Below, in pieces: positions 35,253-44,000 of a DNA stretch of 64,000 nt (its first letter is position 1; each line of letters begins with the position of its first letter). Under the pieces are notes generated by a model. The model was given only the letters and a program-made list of their open reading frames with translations, did not search any database and had not been told where the DNA came from. The stretch comes from Phycisphaeraceae bacterium (GTDB taxonomy: Bacteria; Planctomycetota; Phycisphaerae; Phycisphaerales; UBA1924), in contig JAHBXH010000001.1 in assembly GCA_019636555.1 (NCBI GenBank), forward strand, positions 3,382,928 to 3,446,927. The letters run 5' to 3'. The position numbers were made by a program, and so were the translations under genes.

Positions 35253-35930
35253 ATGATCGCACGCACGCTCGGCGCACCGCTCATTCTTCTCGTCGCATCA
35301 TGTACTCAGAACTCGGGCGCTCCCGATCGACAAGCGTCGTCCGGTACAACCAAAGCCGACGTCGTCATCGTTGTGATGTCCACAACCAAGGGCGACATCA
35401 CGCTCGAACTTGATCCCGTGCATGCTCCCCTCAGCACGGCTTCGTTTCTTGATCACGCCAAAGCCGGGCACTACGACAACACGGCGTTCCAGCGGGTGAT
35501 CCCGGATTTCGTTATCCAGGGCGGAGGCTGGACGATTGATCCTTCCGCGCCGGGTGGACTGCGCGACAATGCGAAGCGGGATGCCGAGGCAGGCCATCCC
35601 GATGTCACGATCAAGAACGAGTGGCAGAATGGGCTCAAGAACGTGAAGGGAACCATCGCACTCGGCCGCGAGAAAGACCCGGATTCCGCTTCTCGTGAGT
35701 TCTACATCAACGTCGTGGACAACCCCAAGCTTGACACGCCCCGTGAAATTGCGGGCGGCGCCGGGTATGCGGTCTTCGGCCGAGTCATCGATGGATGGGA
35801 TGTCGTCGAGATCATCCGAAGCGGCAAGACGCAGCCCCGCCCGGATATCCCCGTCGAAGACGGCAGCATGCAGAACGTGCCTCTCGAACTCGTCGTGGTC
35901 AAGTCTGTGCGCGTTGTGGACGCTCGGTGA
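35253..35930 (+). CDS. Peptidyl-prolyl cis-trans isomerase, cyclophilin type, lipoprotein
   Basis: 225 aa from the second ATG, which opens a lipoprotein signal (LGAPLILLVASC); an ATG at 35220 overlaps the previous stop. The cyclophilin core follows: TTKGDITLELDPVHAPLSTASFLDHA, NTAFQRVIPDFVIQGGGW, ALGREKDPDSASREFYINV and YAVFGRVIDGWDVVEII. It would help fold exported proteins in the periplasm. Confidence 0.9.
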   Translation: MIARTLGAPLILLVASCTQNSGAPDRQASSGTTKADVVIVVMSTTKGDITLELDPVHAPLSTASFLDHAKAGHYDNTAFQRVIPDFVIQGGGWTIDPSAPGGLRDNAKRDAEAGHPDVTIKNEWQNGLKNVKGTIALGREKDPDSASREFYINVVDNPKLDTPREIAGGAGYAVFGRVIDGWDVVEIIRSGKTQPRPDIPVEDGSMQNVPLELVVVKSVRVVDAR

Positions 35931-35984
35931 GTCCGCGACGAGCGCGCCGGTGCGTTTGTTGTCAATCCTGATAGGCTCTGCCGA

Positions 35985-37162
35985 GTGCTCAAACCGGGCA
36001 GCCAAATCGGTCAATACACCATCGAGCGCGAGCTCGGGCGTGGCGGCATGGGGGTCGTCTTTCTTGCCCGTGATACGCGCCTCGACCGCCCGGTCGCGAT
36101 CAAGGCGCTCCCCGAGCATCTGTCGGGCGACCCTGACCGCCTCACCCGCTTTCAGCGCGAGGCCAAGCTTCTCGCTTCGCTCAATCACCCCAACATCGGC
36201 GCGATCTATGGCCTCGAAGAGGCCGAGTCGCATCGCTTTCTCGTTCTCGAATTCATCGAAGGTGAGACGCTCGCGGATCGGCTGAAGCGCGGCCCGATCC
36301 CGATCGACGATGCGATCCCGCTTGCCCGCCAGATCGCCGAAGCGCTGGAAGCGGCGCACGAAAAGGGTGTGATCCACCGTGATCTCAAGCCCGGCAACGT
36401 GATGGTCACGCCCGAAGGCAAGGTGAAGGTGCTGATTTCGGGCTCGCGCGCACGGCCGATGGCAATCCATCGACTTCCGGCTTTGCGTCGATCAGGGGCG
36501 ACTCGCCGACCGTCGTCACCCCCAAGGCGGCGCACAGCCCCACCATCGCGGGCGTCGTGCTGGGCGCCGCCGGCTATATGTCGCCCGAGCAGGCTCGCGG
36601 AAAGCCCGTCGACAAGCGCTCCGACATCTTCTCTTTCGGATGCGTGCTCTTCGAAATGCTCTCGGGCGCGGGTCCGTTCCCGGGCGAGAATGCGACCGAT
36701 TCGATGGGCGCCATCCTGCACGGCGAACCGCCTTGGGCGCTACTGCCCCCGGATACTCCCCCGACGTTGCTGCTCTTACTGAAGCGTTGCCTCGCAAAGG
36801 ACAAGCACAACCGGCTGCACGACATCGGCGATGCCCGCATCGAGCTCGATCTTGCCGCGAACCATCCGACGGGGACGACGCTCGCGCTCCCCGTCCCGCG
36901 CGAATCATCCCGCCGGAACGTGCTGCTGGTGGCAGCGATCGCCGCGCTTGCTGCCGGCACGGCGAGCTGGTTCGCGGCAACACATTTGTTTCCTGTCCGC
37001 GGCTCCCCGGCGGAACGCACGCTCGCGTTCACCATTCCATCGTCCACATCGATTTACCGATCCGCGAGAGACGCGGCGATCTCACCCGACGGTCGCCGCA
37101 TCGTCTTTGCCGCAACGCCGCTCGATGGCTCGCAACGCCGCCTCTACCTCCGCGAGACCTGA
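35985..37162 (+). pseudogene. Ser/Thr protein kinase, frameshifted before DFG and 3'-truncated
   Basis: Hanks-type kinase: LGRGGMGVVFLARD, VAIK lysine, HRDLKPGN. At 36434 the next residues DFGLAR appear only in the next frame (GAT TTC GGG CTC GCG), so one base is missing just before the magnesium-binding DFG. The second frame continues with GYMSPEQARGKPVDKRSDIFSFG, a membrane helix (VLLVAAIAALAAGTASWFA) and the beginning of a TolB-like propeller (ISPDGRRIVFAATPLDGS), then stops after LYLRET. Propellers of this kinase class normally run several hundred residues further. Confidence 0.85.
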
Positions 37163-37835
37163 CCGTCTGCCACAATTCGGTCGCCGCTCCGAAGACCGCA
37201 CGCGGAAGCGAGGTGTTCCGATACTCCGCGGCCGCGTCGGGGACCATGAAGAGCGCGGCGCTCCCCGCGAGAAACGCAACTCCGAGCGCGGCGCCGGATA
37301 TCCACGGCGCCGGATCGGCCTGCGATGGAAGGTGCGTCGCCATCCAAAGTCCCGCGCCGCCACCAAGGCCGTTCCCTCCGAGATTGCCGGCCTGGAACCA
37401 GCCGCCTACGCGCCCGCGGCGCTCCGGCGGAGTGGAATGCGCCATCAGTCCCTCGACACTCATGCCGAGAAACGTGGACGCGAGGTTCGCGGTGAAAATG
37501 ACGGCTTGAAGAAGCCTGAGATTCTGCGGGTTCAAGTGCACCGAACTCATCGCCGTGATGCCCGCGGCACAACCGATCACGGAGATGAGATACCACTTCT
37601 TTCGCGTGAGCGTCGTATCCGCGATCGGCGCCCATAGAAATTTCCAGACGTGCGGAAACATGCCCGACGCGATCAGCAGCGCCGAGTCTTCGACTGTCAA
37701 CTGAAAACGCGTACCCAGAAATGCCATCGCGACGGTGACAAAACCGCTCATCGCGCCGAATGGCATGATGAGAATCGCGAACGCGATCGGCTTGGGAGGC
37801 CGCGGCTTTGACGGTGTGTCTGAAATGTTGCTCAC
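37029..37835 (-). pseudogene. MFS transporter (AmpG/PAT-like), 3'-truncated
   Basis: The N-terminal half of a 12-helix transporter is intact: AILIMPFGAMSGFVTVAMAFL, DSALLIASGMFPHVWKFLWAPIAD, KKWYLISVIGCAAGITAM and the helix 4-6 region, up to AVFGAATELWQTVRSRGG. After that (below about 37165) the frame runs antisense through the truncated kinase and has no membrane segments. The second six helices are missing. The break coincides with the kinase's break. Confidence 0.75.
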
Positions 37836-38019
37836 GACGCGGCAGTCTACATGTTTCGCGAGAGTCGTCGGGCCGCCTCTGAGCCGCTTTTTAGGCTCTG
37901 CTCATCGCGTCAACAGAGTCGCGATCGAAGTTGTTGTTGAGGTTTGTTTCGGCGAGGAGCACGAGGCACCGAAGCCCCGGGCAACCCCGCTTCGACGAAC
38001 CGTTTCAGCCGGGAGGTTT

Positions 38020-38226
38020 ATGCGAAAGGAAGGCGCCAAATCGGGATTGATCGTGTCGCTTGTGGCCGCTTCGGCGATGGCACTGCCGGCGATGCTGCTC
38101 TGCTCGTGCGCGAGTGAACCCGTCGGTTACACCAAGACCACGACAAAGACCACAACCGATACGCCCACAGAAAAAACGACCGTCACCGAAACGCGTGAGA
38201 AAAACACCACCATCACGCCCAACTAG
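38020..38226 (+). CDS. Small Thr-rich lipoprotein
   Basis: 68 aa, GGGAGG ribosome site four bases before the ATG. Signal (LIVSLVAASAMALPAMLLCSCAS) ending at a Cys, then a low-complexity Thr/Lys/Glu tail (YTKTTTKTTTDTPTEKTT). The next gene encodes a similar peptide. Function unknown; the charged tail would extend from a lipid anchor. Confidence 0.7.
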   Translation: MRKEGAKSGLIVSLVAASAMALPAMLLCSCASEPVGYTKTTTKTTTDTPTEKTTVTETREKNTTITPN

Positions 38227-38269
38227 CGAGGGCCATCGCCTCGCGCGCACACTTCAGAAAGGCAATGTC

Positions 38270-38473
38270 ATGAGAAAGAAATTCAGAATCGCCGCACTTT
38301 CGGCGGCCGGCCTCTTCGGGCTCTTTGTGCCGCTCTGCCTATCGGCATGCGACAAGGAAACCAGCACGCACAAGTCCACGACCACCAAAGTGACGGAAAC
38401 CCCGGAAGGAACCAAGAAGACAACAGAGACGGTCGAGCGCAAGGTCGAAACCGAACGGAAAGATCCGAACTAG
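38270..38473 (+). CDS. Small Thr-rich lipoprotein, paralogue of the preceding gene
   Basis: 67 aa. Signal ending at LCLSAC, then KSTTTKVTETPEGTKKTTET and a charged end. Same layout as the upstream peptide and 43 bp after it, so a tandem duplication. A terminator-like hairpin follows about 40 bp after the stop. Confidence 0.7.
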   Translation: MRKKFRIAALSAAGLFGLFVPLCLSACDKETSTHKSTTTKVTETPEGTKKTTETVERKVETERKDPN

Positions 38474-38511
38474 GCCCTCCTGACTGTCTCTCCCTCTCTC
38501 TCCCTCTCTCG

Positions 38512-38549
38512 AGATCGAGCCGCCCTTCACGGGGCCGCCCGATCTTTTT
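38512..38549 (+). terminator. Probable intrinsic terminator after the lipoprotein pair
   Basis: AGATCG (38512-38517) pairs with CGATCT (38540-38545), with an inner GCCC/GGGC pair, and a run of T follows (38545-38549). The stem is interrupted, so it is a moderate candidate. Confidence 0.45.
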
Positions 38550-38588
38550 GAGATTGTGCGCCACTCACAAGTTTGACAAACCGAACCA

Positions 38589-39128
38589 ATGTCATCACCA
38601 GAATCCGATCTTCGTCAACTCGCCGAGCTCATCCAACACATCCGCGTCGCGATGATGACCACTTTTCCCACGAGACCGACGCAGCCTTTCTGTCACACGC
38701 GCCCGATGTACACCCAGCGCATCGACCCCGGAACATTCAACGGCGAATTGCTCTTCGTGACGGACGATCACACGGGCAAGGTTCGGGAAATCGCCAACGA
38801 GGATCGGGTGCAGATCACCTACGCGGACTCGTCGCACAATCGATTTGTATCGGTACTCGGTCGCGCGATGACGGAGCGAAACCCGACAAAGGTGCGTGAG
38901 CTGTGGAGTTACTTGCTCAAGGCGTGGTGGCCCGCCGGTCCGGACGATCCTTCGATCGCGATCATTCGGGTGCGGATCGAGTTCGCCGAATTCTGGGATG
39001 GTCCGTCGAACGGACTGTTCACGCTGCGAATTCTGAGGTCACTCGTCACCGGCGAGCCGCTCGCGGACGCCATGCGGGCCGAATCGGCCGATACCTCCCG
39101 TCCCAACCACCGAACCGTCATCATTTGA
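38589..39128 (+). CDS. Pyridoxamine 5'-phosphate oxidase-like FMN-binding protein (general stress protein 26 type)
   Basis: 179 aa. Split-barrel flavin-binding fold: LIQHIRVAMMTTFP, TRPMYTQRIDPGTFNGELLFVTDDHTGKVREI, RVQITYADSSHNRFVSVLGRAMT and the WWPAGPDDPSIAIIRVRIEFAEFWD segment are characteristic of the general stress protein 26 subgroup. It binds FMN or FAD; the reaction is unknown. Confidence 0.85.
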   Translation: MSSPESDLRQLAELIQHIRVAMMTTFPTRPTQPFCHTRPMYTQRIDPGTFNGELLFVTDDHTGKVREIANEDRVQITYADSSHNRFVSVLGRAMTERNPTKVRELWSYLLKAWWPAGPDDPSIAIIRVRIEFAEFWDGPSNGLFTLRILRSLVTGEPLADAMRAESADTSRPNHRTVII

Positions 39129-39368
39129 ATTGCGGCCGTGTTCGATTCTTGCGGCACGGGCGATGCACTCCCCAGAGACCGCAGCCCCGGGGTCACACAC
39201 ACCCGGGGCCGCGGAGGGAAGGAGCCGTCTCTTGTAAAGGTGCCCGGGGCTTTTACACACCGGACACCCGCTTTGAGAGCGAGAGGACGTTTGCGGCCAT
39301 ACTCCCCGGCCGTGCCCCAAGCGCTCAGCACACACCACACCCGGAACAAAGCCCCACGAACCCGGGCC

Positions 39369-39401
39369 GTCGTCCGCCGCCACCTCCCGCGGGCGGACGA
39401 C
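39369..39401 (-). terminator. Stem-loop after the DegQ-like gene
   Basis: GTCGTCCGCC and GGCGGACGAC form a perfect 10-bp GC-rich stem with a 13-nt loop, ten bases beyond the stop codon. No T-run follows on the minus strand, so it may end transcription with help or protect the mRNA 3' end. Confidence 0.4.
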
Positions 39402-39410
39402 TTCACGAAA

Positions 39411-41006
39411 CTACTTCTCGGGCTTGATGACCACGAAGCGGGTCGCTTCGCCGCGCTTGATTCGCAGCAGCAGCCCCTTGTCGGCATTCGTGCTCTTCGC
39501 GAGTTCGCCGAACGCTTGGGCATCGGACGCCGGCTTGCCGCCTGCGGCGAGAATGATGTCGCCGGGCTGCAATCCCGCAAGTTCCGCGGCGGAGCCTTGC
39601 GCGACATCGGTGATCGCGAGCCCGCTCTCATCGGCCTTCAGGTTGAATTGCTCACGCAGCGCCTTGTCCAGATTCTGGACCGAGAGGCCGAGCGCGCTGC
39701 CCTGCGACTCCGTCGGCTTGGCTTCTGGCACGGAACTCGATGAACTGGGTCGCTTGCCGAGCTTCACCGAGAACTCCTGATCGCCGCCGTTCCGAAGAAC
39801 GTGCAGATCGGTAGTCGAACCCGGGCTCAACCGCGCGATGCGGCTCATGAGTTGACCCGGATCGGTCACGGCGTGTCCGTTGACAGTCGTCACGATGTCT
39901 CCGGCCTCGAGGCCCGCTACCGCGGAAGGTCCGCCGGGCACGACATCACCGATGAGCACGCCTTGCCGGGGCTTGGCACCCATGTTGGCGGCGATATCGG
40001 GGGTCAGTTGCTGGATCGACACACCGAGATAGCCGCGCTCGACATAGCCCTTGGTCATGAGATCGTGCATCACGGCCTGAACGGTCGCCGCGGGGATCGC
40101 GAAACCGATGCCTTCGTTTCCGCCCGAGTTCGAGCGGATTGCGGTGTTGATGCCGATGATCTCGCCGTCGAGATTCACGAGCGGACCACCGGAGTTTCCG
40201 GGATTGATGGATGTATCTGTCTGGATGTAGTCCTCGAAGGCCGCCATGCCGACGCCACTGCGCCCTTTCGCGCTGACGATGCCGGCGGTCACGGTGTGAT
40301 CGAGCCCGAAAGGGTTGCCCACTGCCACGCACCAGTCGCCCGGCTGCACTTCATCGCTTTGGGCGAATTTCGCGGCGGCGAGTCCGGTCGCATCAATCCT
40401 GATGACGGCCAGGTCGGCGTCTTTGTCGGCACCAAGGAGTTTGGCTTCGTGTTCCGTTCCGTCCGACATGGTGACGACGATGCGATCGGCACCGTCCACC
40501 ACGTGGGCGTTGGTCACGATGTTGCCGTCCTCTGTGGCGATGACGCCGGACCCCTGGCCCATCATGATCGGCGCGCGGCGAGCGCTCGGCCCGGAACCCT
40601 GGCGCGGCGTCTGCGGCCGAGCGGATGGGTTCTCGCTTCCGGGTCCCTGCCCGCCAAAGAAACGCTCAAAGAATTTCTCTGCACCCGGCGGTAACGACGG
40701 CGCTTCCTGACCATTTCCATTCCCCCCTTCGGATCCGCCATTGAACATGGCGGGGGTTGTGCTCTTCTTCTCGATGCGGATGCTCACGACCGATTGACCG
40801 ATGGTGCTCGCGGCGCCGCGGAATGCCGCGGAAAGGCTCTTCGCGAGCGAGGTTGCTTGTGCGGGTTCCGGCGCGATCTTCGTATCGGTTGCCCCGACCG
40901 AAGGACGAGCCGAGAGAGCCATGCCCGCGGCGGCAAACAAAGCGAGTGCGCTCATTCCGGCGCGACGGGACCAGCGAGTGTGAGTGGCATTCCGATTCGT
41001 GTTCAT
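39411..41006 (-). CDS. Periplasmic DegQ/HtrA-type serine protease with two PDZ domains
   Basis: 531 aa from the ATG with GGAAGGAAG six bases upstream. Signal peptide (MSALALFAAAGMALSA), a Gly/Asn-rich linker, then the protease domain with catalytic His in IVTNAHVVDGAD, Asp in DKDADLAVIRID and Ser in NPGNSGGPLVN. PDZ1 includes QGVLIGDVVPGGPSAVAGLEAGDIV and PDZ2 GLAITDVAQGSAAELAGLQPGDIIL. It degrades or refolds damaged exported proteins. The two PDZ domains match DegP/DegQ rather than DegS. Confidence 0.95.
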   Translation of the reverse strand: MNTNRNATHTRWSRRAGMSALALFAAAGMALSARPSVGATDTKIAPEPAQATSLAKSLSAAFRGAASTIGQSVVSIRIEKKSTTPAMFNGGSEGGNGNGQEAPSLPPGAEKFFERFFGGQGPGSENPSARPQTPRQGSGPSARRAPIMMGQGSGVIATEDGNIVTNAHVVDGADRIVVTMSDGTEHEAKLLGADKDADLAVIRIDATGLAAAKFAQSDEVQPGDWCVAVGNPFGLDHTVTAGIVSAKGRSGVGMAAFEDYIQTDTSINPGNSGGPLVNLDGEIIGINTAIRSNSGGNEGIGFAIPAATVQAVMHDLMTKGYVERGYLGVSIQQLTPDIAANMGAKPRQGVLIGDVVPGGPSAVAGLEAGDIVTTVNGHAVTDPGQLMSRIARLSPGSTTDLHVLRNGGDQEFSVKLGKRPSSSSSVPEAKPTESQGSALGLSVQNLDKALREQFNLKADESGLAITDVAQGSAAELAGLQPGDIILAAGGKPASDAQAFGELAKSTNADKGLLLRIKRGEATRFVVIKPEK

Positions 41007-41796
41007 GTGTGCTTCCTTCCACGGAGCGTTGAGTTGTTTGGCCGTCCCGGTGACGGTCTCTCGTGTTACACATCGCTGCACTTTTCAGTTCGCTCGCGCA
41101 CACGGCGCGGAGCGGCCGCGCCCGTCGGAAAACGACATGACGGAATTGACAGCGACGCGCATCTCGCCGCAATTCCAGCGTGTTTTGGCGTGTCAGATTG
41201 GCAGCGTGATGATTACTACTGATTCGCGATTGCTGCGCGCGCACGCAACGATGTAAGCGCAGCGCAAAGCACACCTCCGAGATTTTGTGCGCGTTTCGTT
41301 CTCGTGCTCGCGCTTGTTTGCTTCGAACTTCGGCGCGAACACGCACGCGAGCTTGGCGCCGCTTGGCAGTTGTTGAATCGCGTCGGCGAGTTGCGCGAGG
41401 CGAGCGACGAGTCGTGACTCTGCGAATCCTCGAGTAGGAAGAGTGCGGCTTCGAATGCGGAGACGCTCAACCGAGCCAAACCCGGTGCAGTGCCCAGGGC
41501 CCCTGTTTGCCCCGAAGCTGTGCTGAGGTGGGAGCCGCGACGGAATTTGAATCGGTGGGTGCGCCTCAACAGGTCGTCTCTCGGCGGCTTTGGCTTCGGG
41601 GGGGGGGGGGGGGGGGGGCGCCAAGGCCGAACTTCCGCCCATATCCCAAACGGATTATCGGAACTGACGTTACAGACGCGCAAAGACGGAGAGGGAAACG
41701 GAGGTTTTGTTGGCACGCATCGCGGTCTCGGGGCATGTTTCAGATGGCTGATGTGTTCACTCCGCCGGGTTTCCTTGTCTTTTGGGGTTGCGACAC
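41007..41796. other. Long intergenic region with a poly-G tract
   Basis: 790 bp with no convincing gene. Open frames on both strands are low-complexity and one owes its length to the poly-G tract, read as a Gly or Pro run. It must hold the degQ promoter near its left edge. The segment around 41670-41710 (GACGCGCAAAGACGGAGAGG) has the look of decayed short-repeat DNA. Nothing else was recognised. Confidence 0.6.
41598..41618 (+). repeat. Homopolymer of 21 G
   Basis: Twenty-one consecutive G bases in non-coding DNA about 180 bp upstream of a small secreted-protein gene. Such tracts change length readily. It could be a phase-variable element or an assembly artefact. Confidence 0.9.
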
Positions 41797-42042
41797 ATGA
41801 ACGCCAAGGTTTCAAACGTGAAGACTCGCCGCCTGAACAAAGCCGTCGGCTCAATCGCCTGCTGCCTCGGGGCGTACGTTGGCGCGGTTTCGCTGTCAGC
41901 GCAAGATCAGGCTGCGGCGTTCCGGGCGCCACGGGCCGAAACGCCCGCGCTTGCTGCCGCGTACCCGGCGAGCGCTCGCACCCAGACACTCGCACAGAGC
42001 GTGCCGACTGCTGTGAAAGCCACGATCGCTACGGCCCGCTGA
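41797..42042 (+). CDS. Small secreted hypothetical protein
   Basis: 81 aa from the ATG; an upstream in-frame start at 41782 is possible. Signal-peptide-like N terminus (AVGSIACCLGAYVGAVSLSAQ), then an Ala/Thr-rich short mature part with no recognised domain. A strong intrinsic terminator 28 bp after the stop supports that it is a transcribed unit. No relatives recognised. Confidence 0.5.
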   Translation: MNAKVSNVKTRRLNKAVGSIACCLGAYVGAVSLSAQDQAAAFRAPRAETPALAAAYPASARTQTLAQSVPTAVKATIATAR

Positions 42043-42070
42043 TCGCGTTCGAACATTCCGATCCGGAACG

Positions 42071-42095
42071 AGCCCCGTGATCGCGGGGCTTTTTT
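42071..42095 (+). terminator. Intrinsic terminator
   Basis: AGCCCCG, loop TGATCG, CGGGGCT, then a run of six T. It separates the small secreted-protein gene from the ars operon. Confidence 0.85.
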
Positions 42096-42125
42096 CGCCG
42101 TGATGTCGCGCAGGCGGCTCTTGCG

Positions 42126-42530
42126 ATGGAGCCTATTATTTGCATAATGACGCAACTACGCATAAAACACCGCCCCGCTTCCCCGAAGCAGGCCGCCTCC
42201 TGCTGCGCACCCATCGACGAGCTGCTGACGCCCGAGTTGTTCCGGGCGCTCGGGGATCCCACTCGCATCTCGCTGCTCGCGTGTATCGCCAAGTGCGGCC
42301 GCTCTTGCTCGGTCGGCGAGGTCGCGGAGTGCTGCTCGGTTGACTTCTCGGTTGTGTCGCGACATCTCGCGATCCTGGCGCGGGCCGGCGCGCTCGAAGC
42401 CACGAAGTCCGGTCGCACCGTGACGTATTCCGTGCGGTTCGCTCACCTCTCCGGGATTTTCCGCGCGCTCGCCGTCGCGATCGAACAGTGTCGCCCAACC
42501 AGAAAGGAAACCTCCGGTGGCTGCTGTTAG
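42126..42530 (+). CDS. arsR: ArsR-family metalloregulator
   Basis: 134 aa (127 if the ATG at 42147 is used, which lies inside the operator palindrome). Winged helix ELFRALGDPTRISLLACIAKCGRSCSVGEVAECCSVDFSVVSRHLAILARAGAL is ArsR/SmtB-type. Cys pairs in the N terminus (SCCAP), in the recognition region (CSVGEVAECCS) and at the C terminus (GGCC) are candidates for binding As(III). It should repress its own operon and release DNA on arsenite binding. Confidence 0.9.
   Translation: MEPIICIMTQLRIKHRPASPKQAASCCAPIDELLTPELFRALGDPTRISLLACIAKCGRSCSVGEVAECCSVDFSVVSRHLAILARAGALEATKSGRTVTYSVRFAHLSGIFRALAVAIEQCRPTRKETSGGCC
42135..42148. promoter_or_regulatory. ATTAT-TTGC-ATAAT palindrome, ArsR operator candidate
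   Basis: A perfect 5-bp inverted repeat around TTGC in AT-rich DNA just at the arsR start. TATTAT at 42134-42139 could serve as a -10 element; in that case transcription would begin close to the ATG at 42147. ArsR-family operators are AT-rich palindromes of this kind. Confidence 0.45.
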
Positions 42531-42966
42531 CAACATTCTTTTTCTGTGCACCGGAAACTCGTGCCGGAGCCAGATGGCAGAGGGGTTTGCCGGCGCCATG
42601 CTTGCCGACATTGTCCGCGCGTATTCCGCAGGTACTCATCCGCAGCGTTTGAATCCGTTGGCGGTGCGAGCGATGGCGGAAGTCGGGATCGATATTTCGA
42701 AACACTTTTCGAAGTCTCTCGCAGAGGTTCCAACGCCGGAGGTGATCATCACGGTCTGTGATTCCGCGCATGAATCTTGTCCGGTCGTTCCCGGAGTGCG
42801 TGTTCTTCATGTGCCGTTCGAAGATCCGCCGCGGTTGGCGAACGGTGCGCGTTCCGATGAAGACGCTTTGCCGCATTACCGGCGTGTCCGCGACGAGATC
42901 GCCAAGTTTGTTGCCGAGCTGCGACCGCGGCTGCTCGAATTGAATCTGAAGGAGGCTCGAACGTGA
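42517..42966 (+). CDS. arsC: Arsenate reductase, thioredoxin-linked low-molecular-weight phosphatase type
   Basis: 149 aa, GTG start overlapping arsR by 14 bp. P-loop CTGNSCRSQMAEGF (C-x5-R) holds the nucleophilic Cys. The second redox pair is in VCDSAHESCPVVP (two Cys spaced for disulphide relay), as in S. aureus ArsC and unlike the glutaredoxin-linked type. It reduces As(V) to As(III), the substrate for the next enzyme. Confidence 0.92.
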   Translation: MAAVSNILFLCTGNSCRSQMAEGFAGAMLADIVRAYSAGTHPQRLNPLAVRAMAEVGIDISKHFSKSLAEVPTPEVIITVCDSAHESCPVVPGVRVLHVPFEDPPRLANGARSDEDALPHYRRVRDEIAKFVAELRPRLLELNLKEART

Positions 42967-43931
42967 CAAATGAAGAAAACAAGTCCTGCTGCGGCCCGGA
43001 TTGCTGCGCCGAAACGGAAGCAAAGTCGTCCTCCACGGTTTCGGCCGATGTGCTCCGCGAGCATGTGCGAGCCGGCTACGCGCGAATCGCAAATGCCGGC
43101 GGATGGTCTGCGGCGCAAAGTGCGGCAATGCTCGAAGAAGCAAAGGCCGGGCAGGAGGCGAGAACCTGTTGCTCGCCCGCCGGCGGTTGCTGCGGCCCGG
43201 CGACATTTTCTCCGGAGCAATTGGCCGCCGCGATCGGTTACTCCGCTTCCGATCTGTCCGCCTCACCCGCCGAAGCCAACATGGGGTTGTCCTGCGGCAA
43301 CCCAACCGCGATCGCTTCGCTGAAACCGGGCGAGGTGATACTCGATCTCGGCTCGGGTGGCGGATTTGACTGCTTCGTCGCGGGCCCGAAGGTTGGAGCC
43401 AATGGTCGTGTGATCGGCGTGGATATGACGCCGGACATGCTTTCCAAGGCTCGCGCGAATGCCGCGTCGTATCGCGCGCAAACCGGGCTCGACAATGTGG
43501 AGTTCCGTCTCGGCGAAATCGAGAACCTTCCGGTCGCGGATGGCTTGGTGGATGTCGTGATTTCCAATTGCGTGCTCAACCTTTCGCCGGACAAGCCGCG
43601 GGTCTGGAAAGAGATCGCCCGCGTTCTGAGACCGGGAGGCAGAGTCGCCGTGTCCGATTTGGCGCTTGTGCGGCCGCTGCCGGATTCGGTGCGATCCGAC
43701 ATCGAGGCGCTCGTCGGCTGCGTTGCGGGCGCGGTGCTCATAGAAGAAACCCGGGCGATGGCGGCGTCGGTCGGCCTCGGGGACATCATCCTGACTCCGA
43801 AGCGTCAGTACATCGATTCCATGACCGACTGGCAAGATCCGCTCTACAAAGCCATCATCGCGAAATTGCCGGCGGGTTCCAAACCTTCGGACTACATCAC
43901 GAGCCTGGATGTCTCGGCTCGCAAGCCGTAA
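42963..43931 (+). CDS. arsM: Arsenite S-adenosylmethionine methyltransferase
   Basis: 322 aa, GTG start overlapping the arsC stop (GTGA). Cys-rich N terminus (SCCGPDCCAE; TCCSPAGGCCGP), then ArsM motifs NMGLSCGNPTAIASL, DLGSGGGFDCFVAG (SAM), GVDMTPDMLSKAR and VVISNCVLNLSPDKPRV, with the conserved Cys residues that bind As(III). It converts arsenite to methylated, partly volatile arsenicals. With arsR and arsC it forms a three-gene operon with no visible exporter gene. Confidence 0.93.
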   Translation: MTNEENKSCCGPDCCAETEAKSSSTVSADVLREHVRAGYARIANAGGWSAAQSAAMLEEAKAGQEARTCCSPAGGCCGPATFSPEQLAAAIGYSASDLSASPAEANMGLSCGNPTAIASLKPGEVILDLGSGGGFDCFVAGPKVGANGRVIGVDMTPDMLSKARANAASYRAQTGLDNVEFRLGEIENLPVADGLVDVVISNCVLNLSPDKPRVWKEIARVLRPGGRVAVSDLALVRPLPDSVRSDIEALVGCVAGAVLIEETRAMAASVGLGDIILTPKRQYIDSMTDWQDPLYKAIIAKLPAGSKPSDYITSLDVSARKP

Positions 43932-44000
43932 TCGCGGAAGGGCCGACGGCTCTGCCCGGCAGGTCGCCGGACGCTGTGTTCGGCGTGTACGCTCTGCGCG

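Noticed and set aside
41216..41995. Pro-run-containing frame across the poly-G tract
   Set aside because: No ribosome site, no domain, and the length depends on the homopolymer.
42136..43305. 389-codon minus-strand frame across the ars genes
   Set aside because: Arg/Pro-rich shadow opposite arsR, arsC and arsM.
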